Below are positions 36,471 through 46,307 of a DNA stretch of 64,000 bases, piece after piece. A program made the position numbers and the translations under genes. The stretch covers positions 6,729,960-6,793,959 of the forward strand of contig NZ_PTJS01000001.1 in NCBI RefSeq assembly GCF_002941025.1. Reading direction: 5' to 3'. A model generated the notes under the pieces. It was not told where the DNA came from. It did no database searches and saw nothing but the letters and a program-made list of their open reading frames with translations. Each line of letters starts with the position of its first letter. The stretch's first letter is position 1. The DNA is from Streptomyces sp. QL37 (lineage in GTDB: Bacteria > Actinomycetota > Actinomycetes > Streptomycetales > Streptomycetaceae).

Positions 36471-36822
36471 AGGGCCGGGGCCCTGTTCGCCGTCTCGATG
36501 ACGGTGTCGCCGACTCCGGGCGAGATCCTCCACGGGACGACGGCCACCGCCTATGCCGCCGACCAGGCGCCGCTCCACGCGCAGGGCCGGTTCCAGAGCC
36601 TGTAGGCGGGCGCTGCGATCAGTGGCCTGGTCTTCGCCCCACCCCTGGGCGGCACGCCGCACCCGCGCTTCTGCGGCCCCTCTGCGCGACGCTCGCATGC
36701 GGCGCGGGCGTGGCCGTCCTGGCGGCGCGGCGGCTGCGCGAACCCTCGTCCGGGCCTCGGGTGGCGAGCGGTGCGGGGCCCGGCCGCCCCGTCCTCCCGG
36801 GCGGACACGCTCCGGCAACTGA
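36471..36822 (+). pseudogene. Decayed MFS transporter, C-terminal remnant
   Basis: One frame reads 'AGALFAVSMTVSPTPGEILHGTTATAYAADQAPLHAQGRFQSL', stops at TAG 36603-36605, then continues 'AGAAISGLVFAPPLGG'. A +1 shift later, 'APALLRPLCATLACGAGVAVLAARRLREP' follows as the last membrane helix and tail. This is the C-terminal quarter of an MFS efflux protein ('TATAYAADQAP..AQGRFQSLYAGAA') with a nonsense codon and a frameshift. The N-terminal part is not seen. The 36362-36470 stretch before it is featureless. Borders approximate. Confidence 0.7.
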
Positions 36823-36865
36823 GACCGGTTCGCCCGCGCGGGGTTCGGACGGTTAGGTTCTGTTC

Positions 36866-37864
36866 ATGACCGACACGACTTCCCAGGGCTCCGCCCGCAA
36901 CACCGGCGCCGTCGCCGCCGGCCTCGCCACCATCGCCGGTGACGGCACCGTCCTCGACACCTGGTTCCCCGCCCCCGAGCTCGCCGCCGAACCCGGCCCG
37001 GCCGGGACGCAGCGGCTGAGCCCCGAGGAGGCGGTGAACCGTCTCGGTGACGGCGCGGCCAAGGCCATCGGCGTGGACGCGCGCCGCGGCGTGGAGATCG
37101 TCGCCGTGTCCACGGTCATCTCCTCGCTGGACGACAAGCCGCTCGACGCGCACGACACCTACCTGCGCCTGCACCTGCTCTCGCACCGTCTCGTGCAGCC
37201 CCACGGGCAGAACCTCGACGGCATCTTCGGCTTCCTCGCCAACGTCGCCTGGACCTCGCTGGGTCCGGTCGCCGTCGACGACCTGGAGAAGGTCCGGCTC
37301 AACGCCCGCGCCGAGGGCCTGCACCTCCAGGTCACCTCGGTGGACAAGTTCCCCCGGATGACGGACTACGTCGCGCCCAAGGGCGTGCGCATCGCCGACG
37401 CCGACCGGGTGCGGCTCGGCGCCCATCTGGCATCCGGCACGACCGTGATGCACGAGGGCTTCGTCAACTTCAACGCGGGCACCCTCGGCACCTCCATGGT
37501 CGAGGGCCGCATCTCCGCGGGCGTCGTCGTCGGTGACGGCTCCGACATCGGCGGTGGCGCGTCCACCATGGGCACGCTGTCCGGCGGCGGCAAGGAGCGC
37601 ATCGCCATCGGGCAGCGCTGCCTGATCGGCGCCGAGGCGGGCATCGGGATCGCGCTCGGCGACGAGTGCGTCGTCGAGGCCGGTCTCTACGTCACGGCCG
37701 GCACCCGGGTCACGATGCCCGACGGCCAGGTCGTCAAGGCCCGCGAGCTCTCCGGCGCCTCGAACATCCTCTTCCGCCGCAACTCGGTGACCGGCGCCGT
37801 CGAGGCCCGCCCGAACAACGCGGTCTGGGACGGGCTCAACGACGTACTGCACAGCAACGACTAG
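36866..37864 (+). CDS. dapD: Tetrahydrodipicolinate N-succinyltransferase
   Basis: 332 residues. Left-handed beta-helix hexapeptide repeats occupy residues 180-290, with '[43 protein letters not shown]' and '[26 protein letters not shown]' typical of the actinobacterial DapD. Succinylates tetrahydrodipicolinate in lysine/DAP synthesis. Its stop overlaps that of the convergent dapA by 4 bp. Confidence 0.95.
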   Translation: MTDTTSQGSARNTGAVAAGLATIAGDGTVLDTWFPAPELAAEPGPAGTQRLSPEEAVNRLGDGAAKAIGVDARRGVEIVAVSTVISSLDDKPLDAHDTYLRLHLLSHRLVQPHGQNLDGIFGFLANVAWTSLGPVAVDDLEKVRLNARAEGLHLQVTSVDKFPRMTDYVAPKGVRIADADRVRLGAHLASGTTVMHEGFVNFNAGTLGTSMVEGRISAGVVVGDGSDIGGGASTMGTLSGGGKERIAIGQRCLIGAEAGIGIALGDECVVEAGLYVTAGTRVTMPDGQVVKARELSGASNILFRRNSVTGAVEARPNNAVWDGLNDVLHSND

Positions 37865-38748
37865 TCGGTAGCGGCGAGGAGTTCCTCGTACACCCCGCGC
37901 AGCCCGTCGACCGCCTCGCGGCCGGCGGGCTGCAGCGGTTCGCGGACCGGGCCCGCGTCCAGCAGCGCCTTCGCCGTGACCGTGCCGGGCAGGCCGGCGG
38001 CCATCATGGCCTCGATCAGCGGGGCGATGAGCCCGTTGAGACGGGCCGCCTCCGCGGTGTCGCCGGCGTCGAACGCGTCCAGCACGGCCCGCATCTGACG
38101 CGGGGCCGCGTTGGCGACCGTACTCACATAGCCGGCGCCGCCGAGCGCGTACAGCGGAAGGTTCAGCTCCTCGCATCCCGAGTAGTAGGCCAGCGAGGTC
38201 CGCGCCATCACCCTGGCGGCCGCGAGCATGTCGTACGAACAGTCCTTCACCGCCACGACGCGCGGGTGCCCGGCCAGCCGGAGCAGTGTCGCCGGTTCGA
38301 TCCTGGTGCCGGTGCGGCCCGGAATGTCGTACAGCATCAGCCCGATGCCCGTGGCCTCCGCGACCCGCAGGAAGTGCGCCTCGACGGCGGCCTGCGGAGG
38401 ACGGCTGTAGTACGGCGTCACCACCAGCAGCCCGTCGGCGCCCGCGGCCTCGGCCTCCCGAGCGAGCCGGACCGTGTGCCGGGTGTCGGAACTGCCCACG
38501 CCCGCGACGAGCGTCACGGAGTCGCCGACCGCCTCCCGGACGGCCCGCAGGAGCGCTGTCTTCTCCTCGTCCGTCGTGGTCGGGGACTCGCCGGTGGTGC
38601 CGCTGAGCACGAGGCCGTCGCAGCCGTCGGCGACGAGATCGGAGGCGTGACGGCGGGCGGCGTCCAGGTCCAGGTCACCTGCGGCGGTGAACGGGGTGAT
38701 CATGGCGCAGAGGGCGCGGCCGAAGGGCCTGGCCGTGTGGGATGTCAT
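37861..38748 (-). CDS. dapA: 4-Hydroxy-tetrahydrodipicolinate synthase
   Basis: 295 residues from ATG at 38748; a GTG at 38784 would add 12 residues and neither has a good ribosome site. DapA-family features: '[14 protein letters not shown]' near residue 42, Schiff-base Lys in '[11 protein letters not shown]' near 165 and catalytic Tyr in '[13 protein letters not shown]' near 138. Condenses pyruvate with aspartate semialdehyde. Next to dapD, so lysine/DAP synthesis is the likely role, though Streptomyces carries several paralogues. Confidence 0.85.
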   Translation of the reverse strand: MTSHTARPFGRALCAMITPFTAAGDLDLDAARRHASDLVADGCDGLVLSGTTGESPTTTDEEKTALLRAVREAVGDSVTLVAGVGSSDTRHTVRLAREAEAAGADGLLVVTPYYSRPPQAAVEAHFLRVAEATGIGLMLYDIPGRTGTRIEPATLLRLAGHPRVVAVKDCSYDMLAAARVMARTSLAYYSGCEELNLPLYALGGAGYVSTVANAAPRQMRAVLDAFDAGDTAEAARLNGLIAPLIEAMMAAGLPGTVTAKALLDAGPVREPLQPAGREAVDGLRGVYEELLAATD

Positions 38749-38889
38749 GTCCGCAGTCTCGGCTTCCGGTGCCTGCGGGTCCACTTAGTTCTGCTTGGGA
38801 TGACGGGCAAGAGACGCTGAACGGTGGAGGCGGCGTCTGGCATGATCGAACGCGGTTGCGACAAACCGTTCCGGGGGTGGGTTCACGGC

Positions 38890-39567
38890 ATGCGCGTACG
38901 GAGAACGATCACGGCCGCCCTGCTCACGGCAGCCACGCTGACGTCGTCCGGCTGCGCCGGCTTCCTCGTCCCCGCGGGCGAGGGGGAGCCCGGCCCGTCG
39001 ACGGGTCCCACCCGCACGACGCGGCCGGTGGACGCCGTGCCCGCCCCGGACGCCGGGGCGACGACGGGTGCCGGGGCCCCGACGGGCCCCGGGGCGACGG
39101 CGGAGGCCCCCGCGCAGGGAGTGCCCACGCCCGCCGCGCCGGCCGACGGCTGCCCCGCCTCCGGTGCGGTGGTGGAGATGGGTCCCGTGCAGACGGCGAT
39201 GTTCCACCGCGCCGTCACCCTCACACTCACCAACTGCGGGAAGCGGCCCTACCGCGTCCACGGCTACCCCTCCGTCCGCGCCCTGGACGACGAGGGCGAA
39301 CGCATCCCCGTGCCTGTGAACGCGGGCGGGTCGATGTTCGGCAACGACGAGGGGCCCGAGGAGGTCATGCTGAAGCCCGGCGCGAGCGTCACATCGACCC
39401 TGGCCTGGGTCTCCACCGAGGAGGGCGGCGACCTCATCGAGGGCGACGCCCTGGAGATCGCCGCCGCCCCGGACACGGGCGCCCGTGTCTTTCCCCTGGA
39501 AGGCCACGACATACGTCTCATGGACGAGCTGAACACGACGGCCTGGCGTGCGGGGGAGGCCGGATGA
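38890..39567 (+). CDS. Secreted lipoprotein, DUF4232-like
   Basis: 225 residues from ATG at 38890. Signal peptide 'MRVRRTITAALLTAATL' with lipobox 'TSSGCAG', the Cys becoming residue 22 or so. Residues 25-80 are a Pro/Ala/Gly/Thr-rich linker. The rest follows the DUF4232 plan: a pair of Cys ('DGCPASGAV' and 'LTLTNCGKRPYRVHGYPSV') and beta strands ending 'EIAAAPDTGARVFPLEGHDIRL'. Surface protein of unknown role. Confidence 0.8.
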   Translation: MRVRRTITAALLTAATLTSSGCAGFLVPAGEGEPGPSTGPTRTTRPVDAVPAPDAGATTGAGAPTGPGATAEAPAQGVPTPAAPADGCPASGAVVEMGPVQTAMFHRAVTLTLTNCGKRPYRVHGYPSVRALDDEGERIPVPVNAGGSMFGNDEGPEEVMLKPGASVTSTLAWVSTEEGGDLIEGDALEIAAAPDTGARVFPLEGHDIRLMDELNTTAWRAGEAG

Positions 39568-39651
39568 CAGGCCTTGACCTCAAGCGCACTTGACGTACGA
39601 GGGTGGTGGTCGCCAGGCGCACCGCGAGGGTGCGCCGGAGAGGATCACGCC

Positions 39652-40359
39652 ATGCCCGCCGTGCAGTTCAACTCCCGTCCCGAGCTGACCCGTTCCGACG
39701 TGGGGATCGTCAAGGTCAGTACCTGGGACGTCGGCACCCCCGAACGGCAGCGCCGGACGGTCGAGGCCGTCCGTGCCGCCTGGGCGACCCGCGAGTGGCC
39801 GCACCCCGGGCCCCTCTCGTACACCGTGCACGTCGGGGAGGACGGGAAGACTCTGCTCCACTACTCGCAGTGGGCCGACGAATCCGTCTACCGCGAATTC
39901 GTCCGCACGGGCCGTGGCGAGCGTGTCACCGAGGTCGACGCGGCGGTTCCCGGCATCGAGCGGCTCGGGCTGCACACGTTCGAGCTGTACCGCTCGGGGC
40001 TCCTGGGAGGCGACGCCCGTGAGCCGGGGTGCGTGGTGATCGTGGACGTCGAGTTCGCGGGGCCGGACCCCGCCCGCCAACGGGACTGGGTGGACGGCGT
40101 GTTCGAGGCCCTGCAAACCGATCCGGAGCCGGCGCCCGGCGGCATCTCCGCCCACTTCCACGTCGGTACGGCGGGGGACCGGGTGCTCAACTACGCCGAG
40201 TGGGAGACCGCGCAGGCGCACATCGACGCGCTCGCGTCGGGCGGTAAAGGCGTCGGAACCCTTACGCCGCAGTGGAAGCGGGTCCAGAACTATCCGGGCG
40301 TGACCGGTGGCGGCGTCCACCGCTACACACCCGCGCTCAGTCTCGCGTCCGGCCTGTAG
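39652..40359 (+). CDS. Tandem antibiotic-biosynthesis-monooxygenase (ABM) domain protein
   Basis: 235 residues from ATG at 39652. Two related halves: 'GIVKVSTWDVGTPERQRRTVEAVRAAW...LSYTVHVGEDGKTLLHYSQWADESVYREFV' and 'CVVIVDVEFAGPDPARQRDWVDGVFEAL...ISAHFHVGTAGDRVLNYAEWETAQAHIDAL'. Each has the ABM/Dabb ferredoxin-like fold with the 'hY.eW' element. Such proteins are small oxygenases or haem-degrading enzymes; many have no known role. No metabolic context here. Confidence 0.75.
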   Translation: MPAVQFNSRPELTRSDVGIVKVSTWDVGTPERQRRTVEAVRAAWATREWPHPGPLSYTVHVGEDGKTLLHYSQWADESVYREFVRTGRGERVTEVDAAVPGIERLGLHTFELYRSGLLGGDAREPGCVVIVDVEFAGPDPARQRDWVDGVFEALQTDPEPAPGGISAHFHVGTAGDRVLNYAEWETAQAHIDALASGGKGVGTLTPQWKRVQNYPGVTGGGVHRYTPALSLASGL

Positions 40360-40474
40360 GAGAACCGGGCGGCTCGGGACGAAATGCGTCTACGCTGGGG
40401 GGCGGCCGAGGCCCCGTACGCACCGGGCCGGCCCCTCGCACACAGCCCGCGCACGCCCCGAGGAGAACCCCCTG

Positions 40475-41947
40475 ATGTCCGCAGAGCGCCCCTCCCTGCC
40501 GCCGGTGCGGCTGCACACCGAGGCCGAGCTGGCACGGGACGCGCTGGCCGCTCCGCTGCTCGCCCGTGCCGTCCGCCTCGCCCGCTGGGCGGGGCCCACG
40601 ACCCGGGTCGGCGCCGGTGGTGAGCTCGTCGAGGCGCAGCTGCCCGATGCCGCACGGCACCTGGGGCTCGGCGACGACGAGGACGGCGCCGCGTACGCCA
40701 GCGAGGCGTGGCGCCTCGCCGTCGACACCGGGCTCGTCGACTTCGAGGACCCGCAGGACGCCGACGGGACCGGGGAGGGCGACGGGGAGGGCACCGTCAC
40801 GGTTGGCGAGAACCTCGCGCTGCTGACCTCCGGATCCCCGCAGGACGTCCTCGCCATCTGGCTCGACGGGCTGGAGGCCGTGCACGCGGACGCCACCGCC
40901 CCGGCCTTCGACGACTTCGCCGACCTCATCGGTGAGGACGGCAGCGTCGACTTCGACGCCCTGGACTGGGACCCGGAGGAGGAGGCCGACTTCCTCGACG
41001 GGGTGCTCGGCAACCTCTACCTGCTGACCCTCTCGGAGGCCGGTCCCGCCGACGGCCCCGTGCCGCTGCCCGCCCTCGCCGCCTCCGTGGTGGTGCCCGA
41101 CGACATGGGGGAGCCCACCGACGACGTCCTGGAGCAGGTGTCCGAGGCCATGATGCGGCTGGACGACCAGTTCCGGGTCCTCGAACCCATCGGCATCGTC
41201 GAGTACCGGCCGGTGGACGAGACGTTGCTGACCGAGGAGGGCGAGGAGGCGACCCCGCCCGCCGACGACGAGGACGTCACCCGCTACGGCATGGTGAAGC
41301 TGACCCCGCTCGGCCTCTACGGCATCCGGGAGCGGATGCTGGAGGCCGGCGTGGACGCCCCCGCCGTCGGCGACCTCGCCGACAAGGGGGCCGACGCCCT
41401 CCTCGACGGCATCGCGTACTACCCCGAGGAGGCCGCGCGCACCGAGGTCGGCCTCTGGCTCGGCCGACGCGGGGCGGAGGGGGCGGAGGCCGCCGCGGTG
41501 GAGCTCCTGGACGCGGCGCGCGGCGCCGACCGGCGGGCACCCCTGCGCAGGCTCCACTGCCAGCAGGCCCTCGCCCTGGTCGGCCCGGAGGCCGAGCCGG
41601 CGGTACGCGCGGTGCTCGGTGATCCCGAGCTCGGCGGTCTGGCACGGGTCTGGCTCGCCGAGCGCGGCGCGGCGGACGTGCCCGCGCCCCCGGAGTCGAT
41701 GATCTTCTGGCTGGCCGTGGACACGATCGCCGCCCAACTGGACGCCGACGGCGACCTGGACGAGCTCCAGGAGCTGGTCGAGGGGCTCTCCGGCCAGCAC
41801 AGCGGCTTCTTCGACGAGGCCTGGCGGGTGGAGCACCCGGCGACCGCCGAGGTCCTGGAGGCGATGGGCCGCCTCCACAGTGACCGCGGCGCCGCGAAGG
41901 CCGCCCGCAAGGCGGCGTACAAGGCGCGGTCGCGGCACCAGAGCTGA
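40475..41947 (+). CDS. Large acidic conserved hypothetical protein
   Basis: 490 residues, ATG at 40475 with AGGAGAA upstream. Strongly acidic in residues 65-240. 'LLARAVRLARWAGP' near 25 and 'YGMVKLTPLGLYGIRERMLEAGVDAP' near 275 look like helical or winged-helix pieces; the end 'AAKAARKAAYKARSRHQS' is basic. Streptomycetes carry multiple paralogues of this kind, as I recall, without known function. No signal peptide or catalytic motif. Confidence 0.75.
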   Translation: MSAERPSLPPVRLHTEAELARDALAAPLLARAVRLARWAGPTTRVGAGGELVEAQLPDAARHLGLGDDEDGAAYASEAWRLAVDTGLVDFEDPQDADGTGEGDGEGTVTVGENLALLTSGSPQDVLAIWLDGLEAVHADATAPAFDDFADLIGEDGSVDFDALDWDPEEEADFLDGVLGNLYLLTLSEAGPADGPVPLPALAASVVVPDDMGEPTDDVLEQVSEAMMRLDDQFRVLEPIGIVEYRPVDETLLTEEGEEATPPADDEDVTRYGMVKLTPLGLYGIRERMLEAGVDAPAVGDLADKGADALLDGIAYYPEEAARTEVGLWLGRRGAEGAEAAAVELLDAARGADRRAPLRRLHCQQALALVGPEAEPAVRAVLGDPELGGLARVWLAERGAADVPAPPESMIFWLAVDTIAAQLDADGDLDELQELVEGLSGQHSGFFDEAWRVEHPATAEVLEAMGRLHSDRGAAKAARKAAYKARSRHQS

Positions 41948-41962
41948 CGCACGGGCCGGCAG

Positions 41963-41989
41963 CGGCCGCGGCAGGGTCCGCCGCGGCCG
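41963..41989 (+). terminator. Terminator
   Basis: Perfect 10-bp stem CGGCCGCGGC / GCCGCGGCCG with 7-nt loop, 16 bp after the hypothetical gene. Confidence 0.75.
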
Positions 41990-42100
41990 TCGGTCTCCGG
42001 CGGTGTTCCTGATCTTCGCCGTCCGTTCACCGAGCCGCCCACCGGTCATGGTCCAGCGCTGCGAGCATCCGGTTCCTCAGCGGACCGAACCGGAGGAACG

Positions 42101-44419
42101 ATGCTCCCGAAGAGAACCTGTGCCGCACTCGCGGTCCTGGCCGTGACCGCGGGCACCCTGGCGGGCGCAGGTACGGTGAACGCGGGTCAGACGCACGGCG
42201 GCGACCGCGGACGGAAGCCGGTGGCCTTCGAACGCGCCGCCACCTACCCCGTCTTCCAGAACCGGCCCGCCGGTGAGGACGCCGCGGCGCAGACGGTCGC
42301 CGAGATCTCCGCGACCAGCGAGGACGGCCGCACCCTGATCTACACGGACGCCGCCGCCAAGCGGATCGGCTTCCTCGACATCAGTGACGCCGGCCGGCCC
42401 GAGGGGCTCGGGACGCTCTCCCTGGCCGAACTGGGCGACGCCGAGGACGAGCCGACCTCGGTGTCGGTGGTCGGCCGGTACGTCCTGGTCGTCGTGAACA
42501 CCAGCGCGAGCTACAGCCGGCCGTCCGGACGCCTCGACGTCATATCGCTGGCCACCCGTGAGCGGGTGGCCAGCCACGACCTGGGCGGTCAGCCGGACTC
42601 GATCGCGATCAGCAAGGACAAGCGGTACGCCGCCGTCGCCATCGAGAACGAGCGTGACGAGGAGGCCACCCCGGCCGGCGGCGAGGAGGGCGACCTCCCG
42701 CAGGCACCCGCCGGGTTCGTGCGGATCGTCGACCTCAAGGGCACCTCGCCCGCCCGCTGGACCACCCGCGCGGTGCCCCTGACCCGGGCGGACGGCTCCG
42801 CGCTGCCCGTCCTCACGGCCGCCGGTATCACCGAACCCACGGACCCGGAGCCGGAGTACGTCTCCGTCAACAGCCGCGGCCAGCTCGCGGTGACGCTCCA
42901 GGAGAACAACGGCGTCGTCGTGATCGACCTCGCGTCGGGGCGCCTCACCAAGGCGTTCGGCGCGGGCACGGCCTCCGTCGACGGCATCGACACCGTCGAG
43001 GACGGCGTCATCGACCAGACCGGGTCCATCACCGACGTGCCGCGCGAACCGGACGCCCTCGGCTGGATCGACGACCGCTACCTGGCCACAGCCAACGAGG
43101 GCGACTGGAAGGGCGGCACCCGCGGCTGGAGCGTCTTCGACAGCCGTACCGGCGAGGTGGTCTGGGACGCCGGCAACAGCTTCGAGCACATCGCGGCGCG
43201 CCACGGCCTGCTGAACGAGGACCGCTCCGAGAACAAGGGCACCGAGCCCGAAGGGCTGGCGATCGCCACGTACGACGGTGTGCGCTATGCCTTCGTGGGC
43301 TCCGAGCGCGGCAACTTCGTCGCCGTCTACGACGTCAGCAAGCCCACCCGCCCGGTCTTCCGGCAGGTGCTGCCGGCCACCAACGGACCCGAGGGGCTGC
43401 TGCCGATCCCCTCACGCGGACTGCTCGCGGTCTCCAGCGAGGAGGACGACGCCGAGGCCGGGGTGCGCGCCTCGGTGAGCCTGTTCGAGCTGGGCAGGGG
43501 CACGCCCTCCCACCCCTCGCTCGTCTCGGGCCCCGACGCCACGGGCACCCCCATCGGCTGGGGCGCGCTCGGAGCGCTGTCGGCCGTGCCGGGCCGCGCC
43601 GACGAGCTGTACACGGTCACCGACGCCGCGTACTCCACCACCCGCGTCCTCACGATCGACGCGGACCGCGAACCGGCCGTCATCACCCGCGAGCTGACCG
43701 TCAAGGACGCCGCGGGCAAGCCCGTCGGTTACGACGCCGAAGGCATCCACGCCCGCCCGCAGGGAGGCTTCTGGCTGGCCGTCGAGGGCAGGACGGGCGC
43801 CGGCAACCAGCTGGTGCGCCTGGACCGCCACGGTGTCACCCAGCAGGTCGTCCCGCTCCCGTCCGACGTCGCTCCGGGCCTCGGCTCGCAGGGCTTCGAA
43901 GGCGTCACCGCCACCACCGACCGCGACGGCCGCGAGATCGTCTGGGCGGCCCTCCAGCGCCAGGCCTCGACCGACCCGGCCGGTGTGGTCCGGCTCGGCC
44001 GCTACGACGTCCGGGCGGGCACCTGGAGCTGGTACGGCTACCGGCTCGGCACCACCACCACGGCCGGCGACTGGATCGGCCTCTCCGAGATCACCGTGGT
44101 GGGGAACAGGCTCGCCGTCGTCGAACGCGACAAGCTGAACGGCCCCGCCGCCCGGGTCAAGCGGATCTACACGGTCGCCCTGCCGGGGACCGCGGCCCCG
44201 GAGGGCACGCTCGCCGTCCTGCCCAAGACTCTCGCCCACGACGTGCTGCCCGACCTGCGGGCCACGAAGGGCTGGACGCAGGAGAAGCTCGAAGGACTCA
44301 CCGTGGCGGGCAACGGCCACGTCTACGCCGTCACCGACAACGACGGCCTGAGCGACTCCACGGGGGAGACGGCCTTCCTCGACCTCGGAACCGCCCGCAA
44401 GGCCCTCGGCCGGGGCTGA
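42101..44419 (+). CDS. Secreted esterase-like/phytase-family protein
   Basis: 772 residues, ATG at 42101 (GGAGGAACG upstream). Signal peptide 'MLPKRTCAALAVLAVTAGTLAGAGTVNAG'. The first half is a repeat-rich beta-propeller-like region ('QTVAEISATSEDGRTLIYTDAAAKRIGFLDIS...GQPDSIAISKDKRYAAVAI'). The second half, from about residue 490, is the 'esterase-like activity of phytase' domain ('GWGALGALSAVPGRADELYTVTDAAY', 'GYDAEGIHARPQGGFWLAVEG', 'GFEGVTATTDRDG'). Probably an extracellular phosphoesterase; neighbour of another secreted phosphatase-like gene. Confidence 0.85.
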   Translation: MLPKRTCAALAVLAVTAGTLAGAGTVNAGQTHGGDRGRKPVAFERAATYPVFQNRPAGEDAAAQTVAEISATSEDGRTLIYTDAAAKRIGFLDISDAGRPEGLGTLSLAELGDAEDEPTSVSVVGRYVLVVVNTSASYSRPSGRLDVISLATRERVASHDLGGQPDSIAISKDKRYAAVAIENERDEEATPAGGEEGDLPQAPAGFVRIVDLKGTSPARWTTRAVPLTRADGSALPVLTAAGITEPTDPEPEYVSVNSRGQLAVTLQENNGVVVIDLASGRLTKAFGAGTASVDGIDTVEDGVIDQTGSITDVPREPDALGWIDDRYLATANEGDWKGGTRGWSVFDSRTGEVVWDAGNSFEHIAARHGLLNEDRSENKGTEPEGLAIATYDGVRYAFVGSERGNFVAVYDVSKPTRPVFRQVLPATNGPEGLLPIPSRGLLAVSSEEDDAEAGVRASVSLFELGRGTPSHPSLVSGPDATGTPIGWGALGALSAVPGRADELYTVTDAAYSTTRVLTIDADREPAVITRELTVKDAAGKPVGYDAEGIHARPQGGFWLAVEGRTGAGNQLVRLDRHGVTQQVVPLPSDVAPGLGSQGFEGVTATTDRDGREIVWAALQRQASTDPAGVVRLGRYDVRAGTWSWYGYRLGTTTTAGDWIGLSEITVVGNRLAVVERDKLNGPAARVKRIYTVALPGTAAPEGTLAVLPKTLAHDVLPDLRATKGWTQEKLEGLTVAGNGHVYAVTDNDGLSDSTGETAFLDLGTARKALGRG

Positions 44420-44428
44420 CCACCCGCA

Positions 44429-44461
44429 GGCCGCCTTCACCGCCCCGCGGCGGAGGCGGCC
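44429..44461 (+). terminator. Terminator-like hairpin
   Basis: 8-bp stem GGCCGCCT / AGGCGGCC around a GC-rich 17-nt loop, 10 bp after the phytase-like gene. Confidence 0.5.
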
Positions 44462-44659
44462 GGTGGACCGGCGTGTTCCGGCCAGGTGCGACCGGTCGCG
44501 ACCGGTCACGGCCGCACCGATGGGCGGGTTTGTCCCGGGACGGGAACCGGGTTGGCACACAGGACCCCGGTGCGCCGGGTGGCGTTCAGCTGGAGTTGGT
44601 GCGGGGGAGGGAACGTGATCGCGCCAACCCACCCGGCCACGCAGCACCAGGAGCACACC

Positions 44660-46153
44660 ATGTCGATCACCCGCAGGGAATTCAGCAGACAGTCCGCCCT
44701 CACCGGTGCGGGGATAGCCCTGACCGGTGCCGTCGGCGCCCTGGCCACGGCACCCGGCGCCCTGGCCGCCGAGGACTCGCGCCACGGCCACGGGCACGGG
44801 GACGACGGCAAGGGCCACGGGCACGGGGACGACGGCAAGGGCCACGGGCACGGCAAGGAGCTGGGTTACGGGCCGCTGATCGACGACCCGAAGGGCATCC
44901 TCGCGCTGCCCGCCGGATTCTCGTACCGCGTCATCACCCACAGCGGGGTCACCAAGCTGGAGACCGGCGAGCCGACCCCCTCCAACCACGACGGCACCGC
45001 CGCCTTCGAAGGCGCCCGCGGTGTCACGCTCCTGGTCAACAACCACGAGCTGTCCGGCACCCGGGCCGGCTGGGAGTACCCCGTCCCGCTCACCGAGGGC
45101 CTCGTCTACGACCCGGTCGCGGCCGGCGGCTGCACCGTCGTCGAGACCCGTCGCGACGGCCGCACCGCCGAGTGGGTCGGCATCGCGGGCACGTCGACCA
45201 ACTGTGCCGGCGGCAGCACCGCGTGGGGCACCTGGCTCACCTGCGAGGAGACCGAGGACAAGGCCGGAAAGAACGGACTGCTCAAGGACCACGGCTACGT
45301 CTTCGAGGTCGACCCGTACGACAAGCGGGCCAACCGGGACCCGCGCCCCATCAAGGCGTTCGGCCGGTACGCCCACGAGGCGGTCGTCATCGACCCGAAG
45401 CGGGGGCACGCCTACCTGACCGAGGACGCGTCCGGCCCCAACGGCCTGCTCTACCGGTGGGTCCCGCCGCACGGCTTCAAGCACGGCCGCGGGAAGCTGC
45501 GCACCCTCGCCGACGACGCCGGCGTCCTCCAGGCCACCAAGTGCTACGACAGGAGGGGCAAGTTCGTCGACGACCTGTCCCGCGCCACGGAGATCGGCAC
45601 CGTCTACGGCGTGGACTGGGTCGACGTGCCCGACCGGGACGCGAGGACCGTCTCCGTGCGCAAGCAGTTCACCGACACCCAGGTGACCCGGGCCCGCAAG
45701 CTCGAGGGCATGTGGTGGGGCGACGGCGGCGCCTACTTCGTCTCCTCGTTCGCCCGGGACGAGAGCCCCGTGGCCCACGACGGCCAGGTCTGGTTCTACG
45801 ACCCCAAGCGCCGCACGGTCACCCTCAAGGTCCTTCTCGGCGTCAACGCCGACCCGTCGGTGGACGGCGCCTTCGACGGCCCGGACAACATCACCGTGTC
45901 CCCGTACGGCGGCATCGTCATCTCCGAGGACGGCAACGGGATCCAGCACCTCTTCGGCGCGACCGACAGCGGCCGCACCTACCCGATCGCACGCAACGAC
46001 CTCAACGCCGGCACGGAGGAGGACCCCTCCTACAGCGAGATCGCCGGGGTCACCTTCTCCCCGGACGGAAAGACGCTGTTCGCCAACATCCAGACCCCCG
46101 GCATCATGCTCGCCATCACGGGTCCGTGGAAGCGTCAGCCGGACAAGCACTGA
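44660..46153 (+). CDS. Tat-exported DUF839/PhoX-like phosphatase
   Basis: 497 residues from ATG at 44660. Twin-arginine signal 'SITRREFSRQSALTGAGIALTGAVGALATAPGALAA'. A His/Gly/Asp repeat (GHGHGDDGKGHGHGDDGKGHGHG, residues 43-66) may bind metal. The DUF839 body has 'LLVNNHELSGTRAGWEYP', 'GTSTNCAGGSTAWGTWLTCEET' with paired Cys, 'KAFGRYAHEAVVIDPKRGHAYLTEDAS', 'KLEGMWWGDGGAYFVSSF' and 'GPDNITVSPYGGIVISEDG'. These are the ligand-bearing motifs of PhoX-type enzymes, which use calcium and iron cofactors. Likely releases phosphate from organic esters outside the cell. Confidence 0.85.
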   Translation: MSITRREFSRQSALTGAGIALTGAVGALATAPGALAAEDSRHGHGHGDDGKGHGHGDDGKGHGHGKELGYGPLIDDPKGILALPAGFSYRVITHSGVTKLETGEPTPSNHDGTAAFEGARGVTLLVNNHELSGTRAGWEYPVPLTEGLVYDPVAAGGCTVVETRRDGRTAEWVGIAGTSTNCAGGSTAWGTWLTCEETEDKAGKNGLLKDHGYVFEVDPYDKRANRDPRPIKAFGRYAHEAVVIDPKRGHAYLTEDASGPNGLLYRWVPPHGFKHGRGKLRTLADDAGVLQATKCYDRRGKFVDDLSRATEIGTVYGVDWVDVPDRDARTVSVRKQFTDTQVTRARKLEGMWWGDGGAYFVSSFARDESPVAHDGQVWFYDPKRRTVTLKVLLGVNADPSVDGAFDGPDNITVSPYGGIVISEDGNGIQHLFGATDSGRTYPIARNDLNAGTEEDPSYSEIAGVTFSPDGKTLFANIQTPGIMLAITGPWKRQPDKH

Positions 46154-46227
46154 CACCCGACTGCGCGGCGCGTGGGCGAAATCCTCTCGCGCGCCGCACA
46201 GTTGTTCTCCTAGAGTCGGGGCACGCA

Positions 46228-46297
46228 CCTCCCGGTGCGAAGGCAGCGGCTACTTCCTTTCCAGAAATCACGCCGCGGCCGACCTGATCTCGGGAGG
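46228..46297 (+). ncRNA. Compact Y-RNA-like ncRNA (Ro-binding module only)
   Basis: Folds as outer stem CCTCCCG (46228-46234) / CGGGAGG (46291-46297), an internal loop GTGCGAA on one side and GACCTGATCT on the other, an inner stem GGCAGCGGC / GCCGCGGCC with one mismatch, and a 21-nt apical loop. The internal-loop sequences are nearly those of the RNA 11 bp downstream (GTGCGCA / GACTCCTGATCT), while both stems differ in sequence but keep pairing; this is covariation supporting an RNA. A -10-like TAGAGT (46211-46216) lies upstream. No tRNA-like part. Probably bound by the adjacent Ro60 protein. Confidence 0.65.
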
Positions 46298-46307
46298 CAC
46301 GAGCGCC

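Noticed and set aside
42026..42060. PhoP box upstream of the phytase-like gene
   Set aside because: GTTCACCGAGC followed by CGCCCACCGGT has only one good 11-bp unit; too weak to annotate. A similar weak pair near 44586 was rejected for the same reason.
44786..44862. CRISPR array
   Set aside because: The tandem repeat is in-frame coding sequence for a His/Gly/Asp stretch, without spacers.
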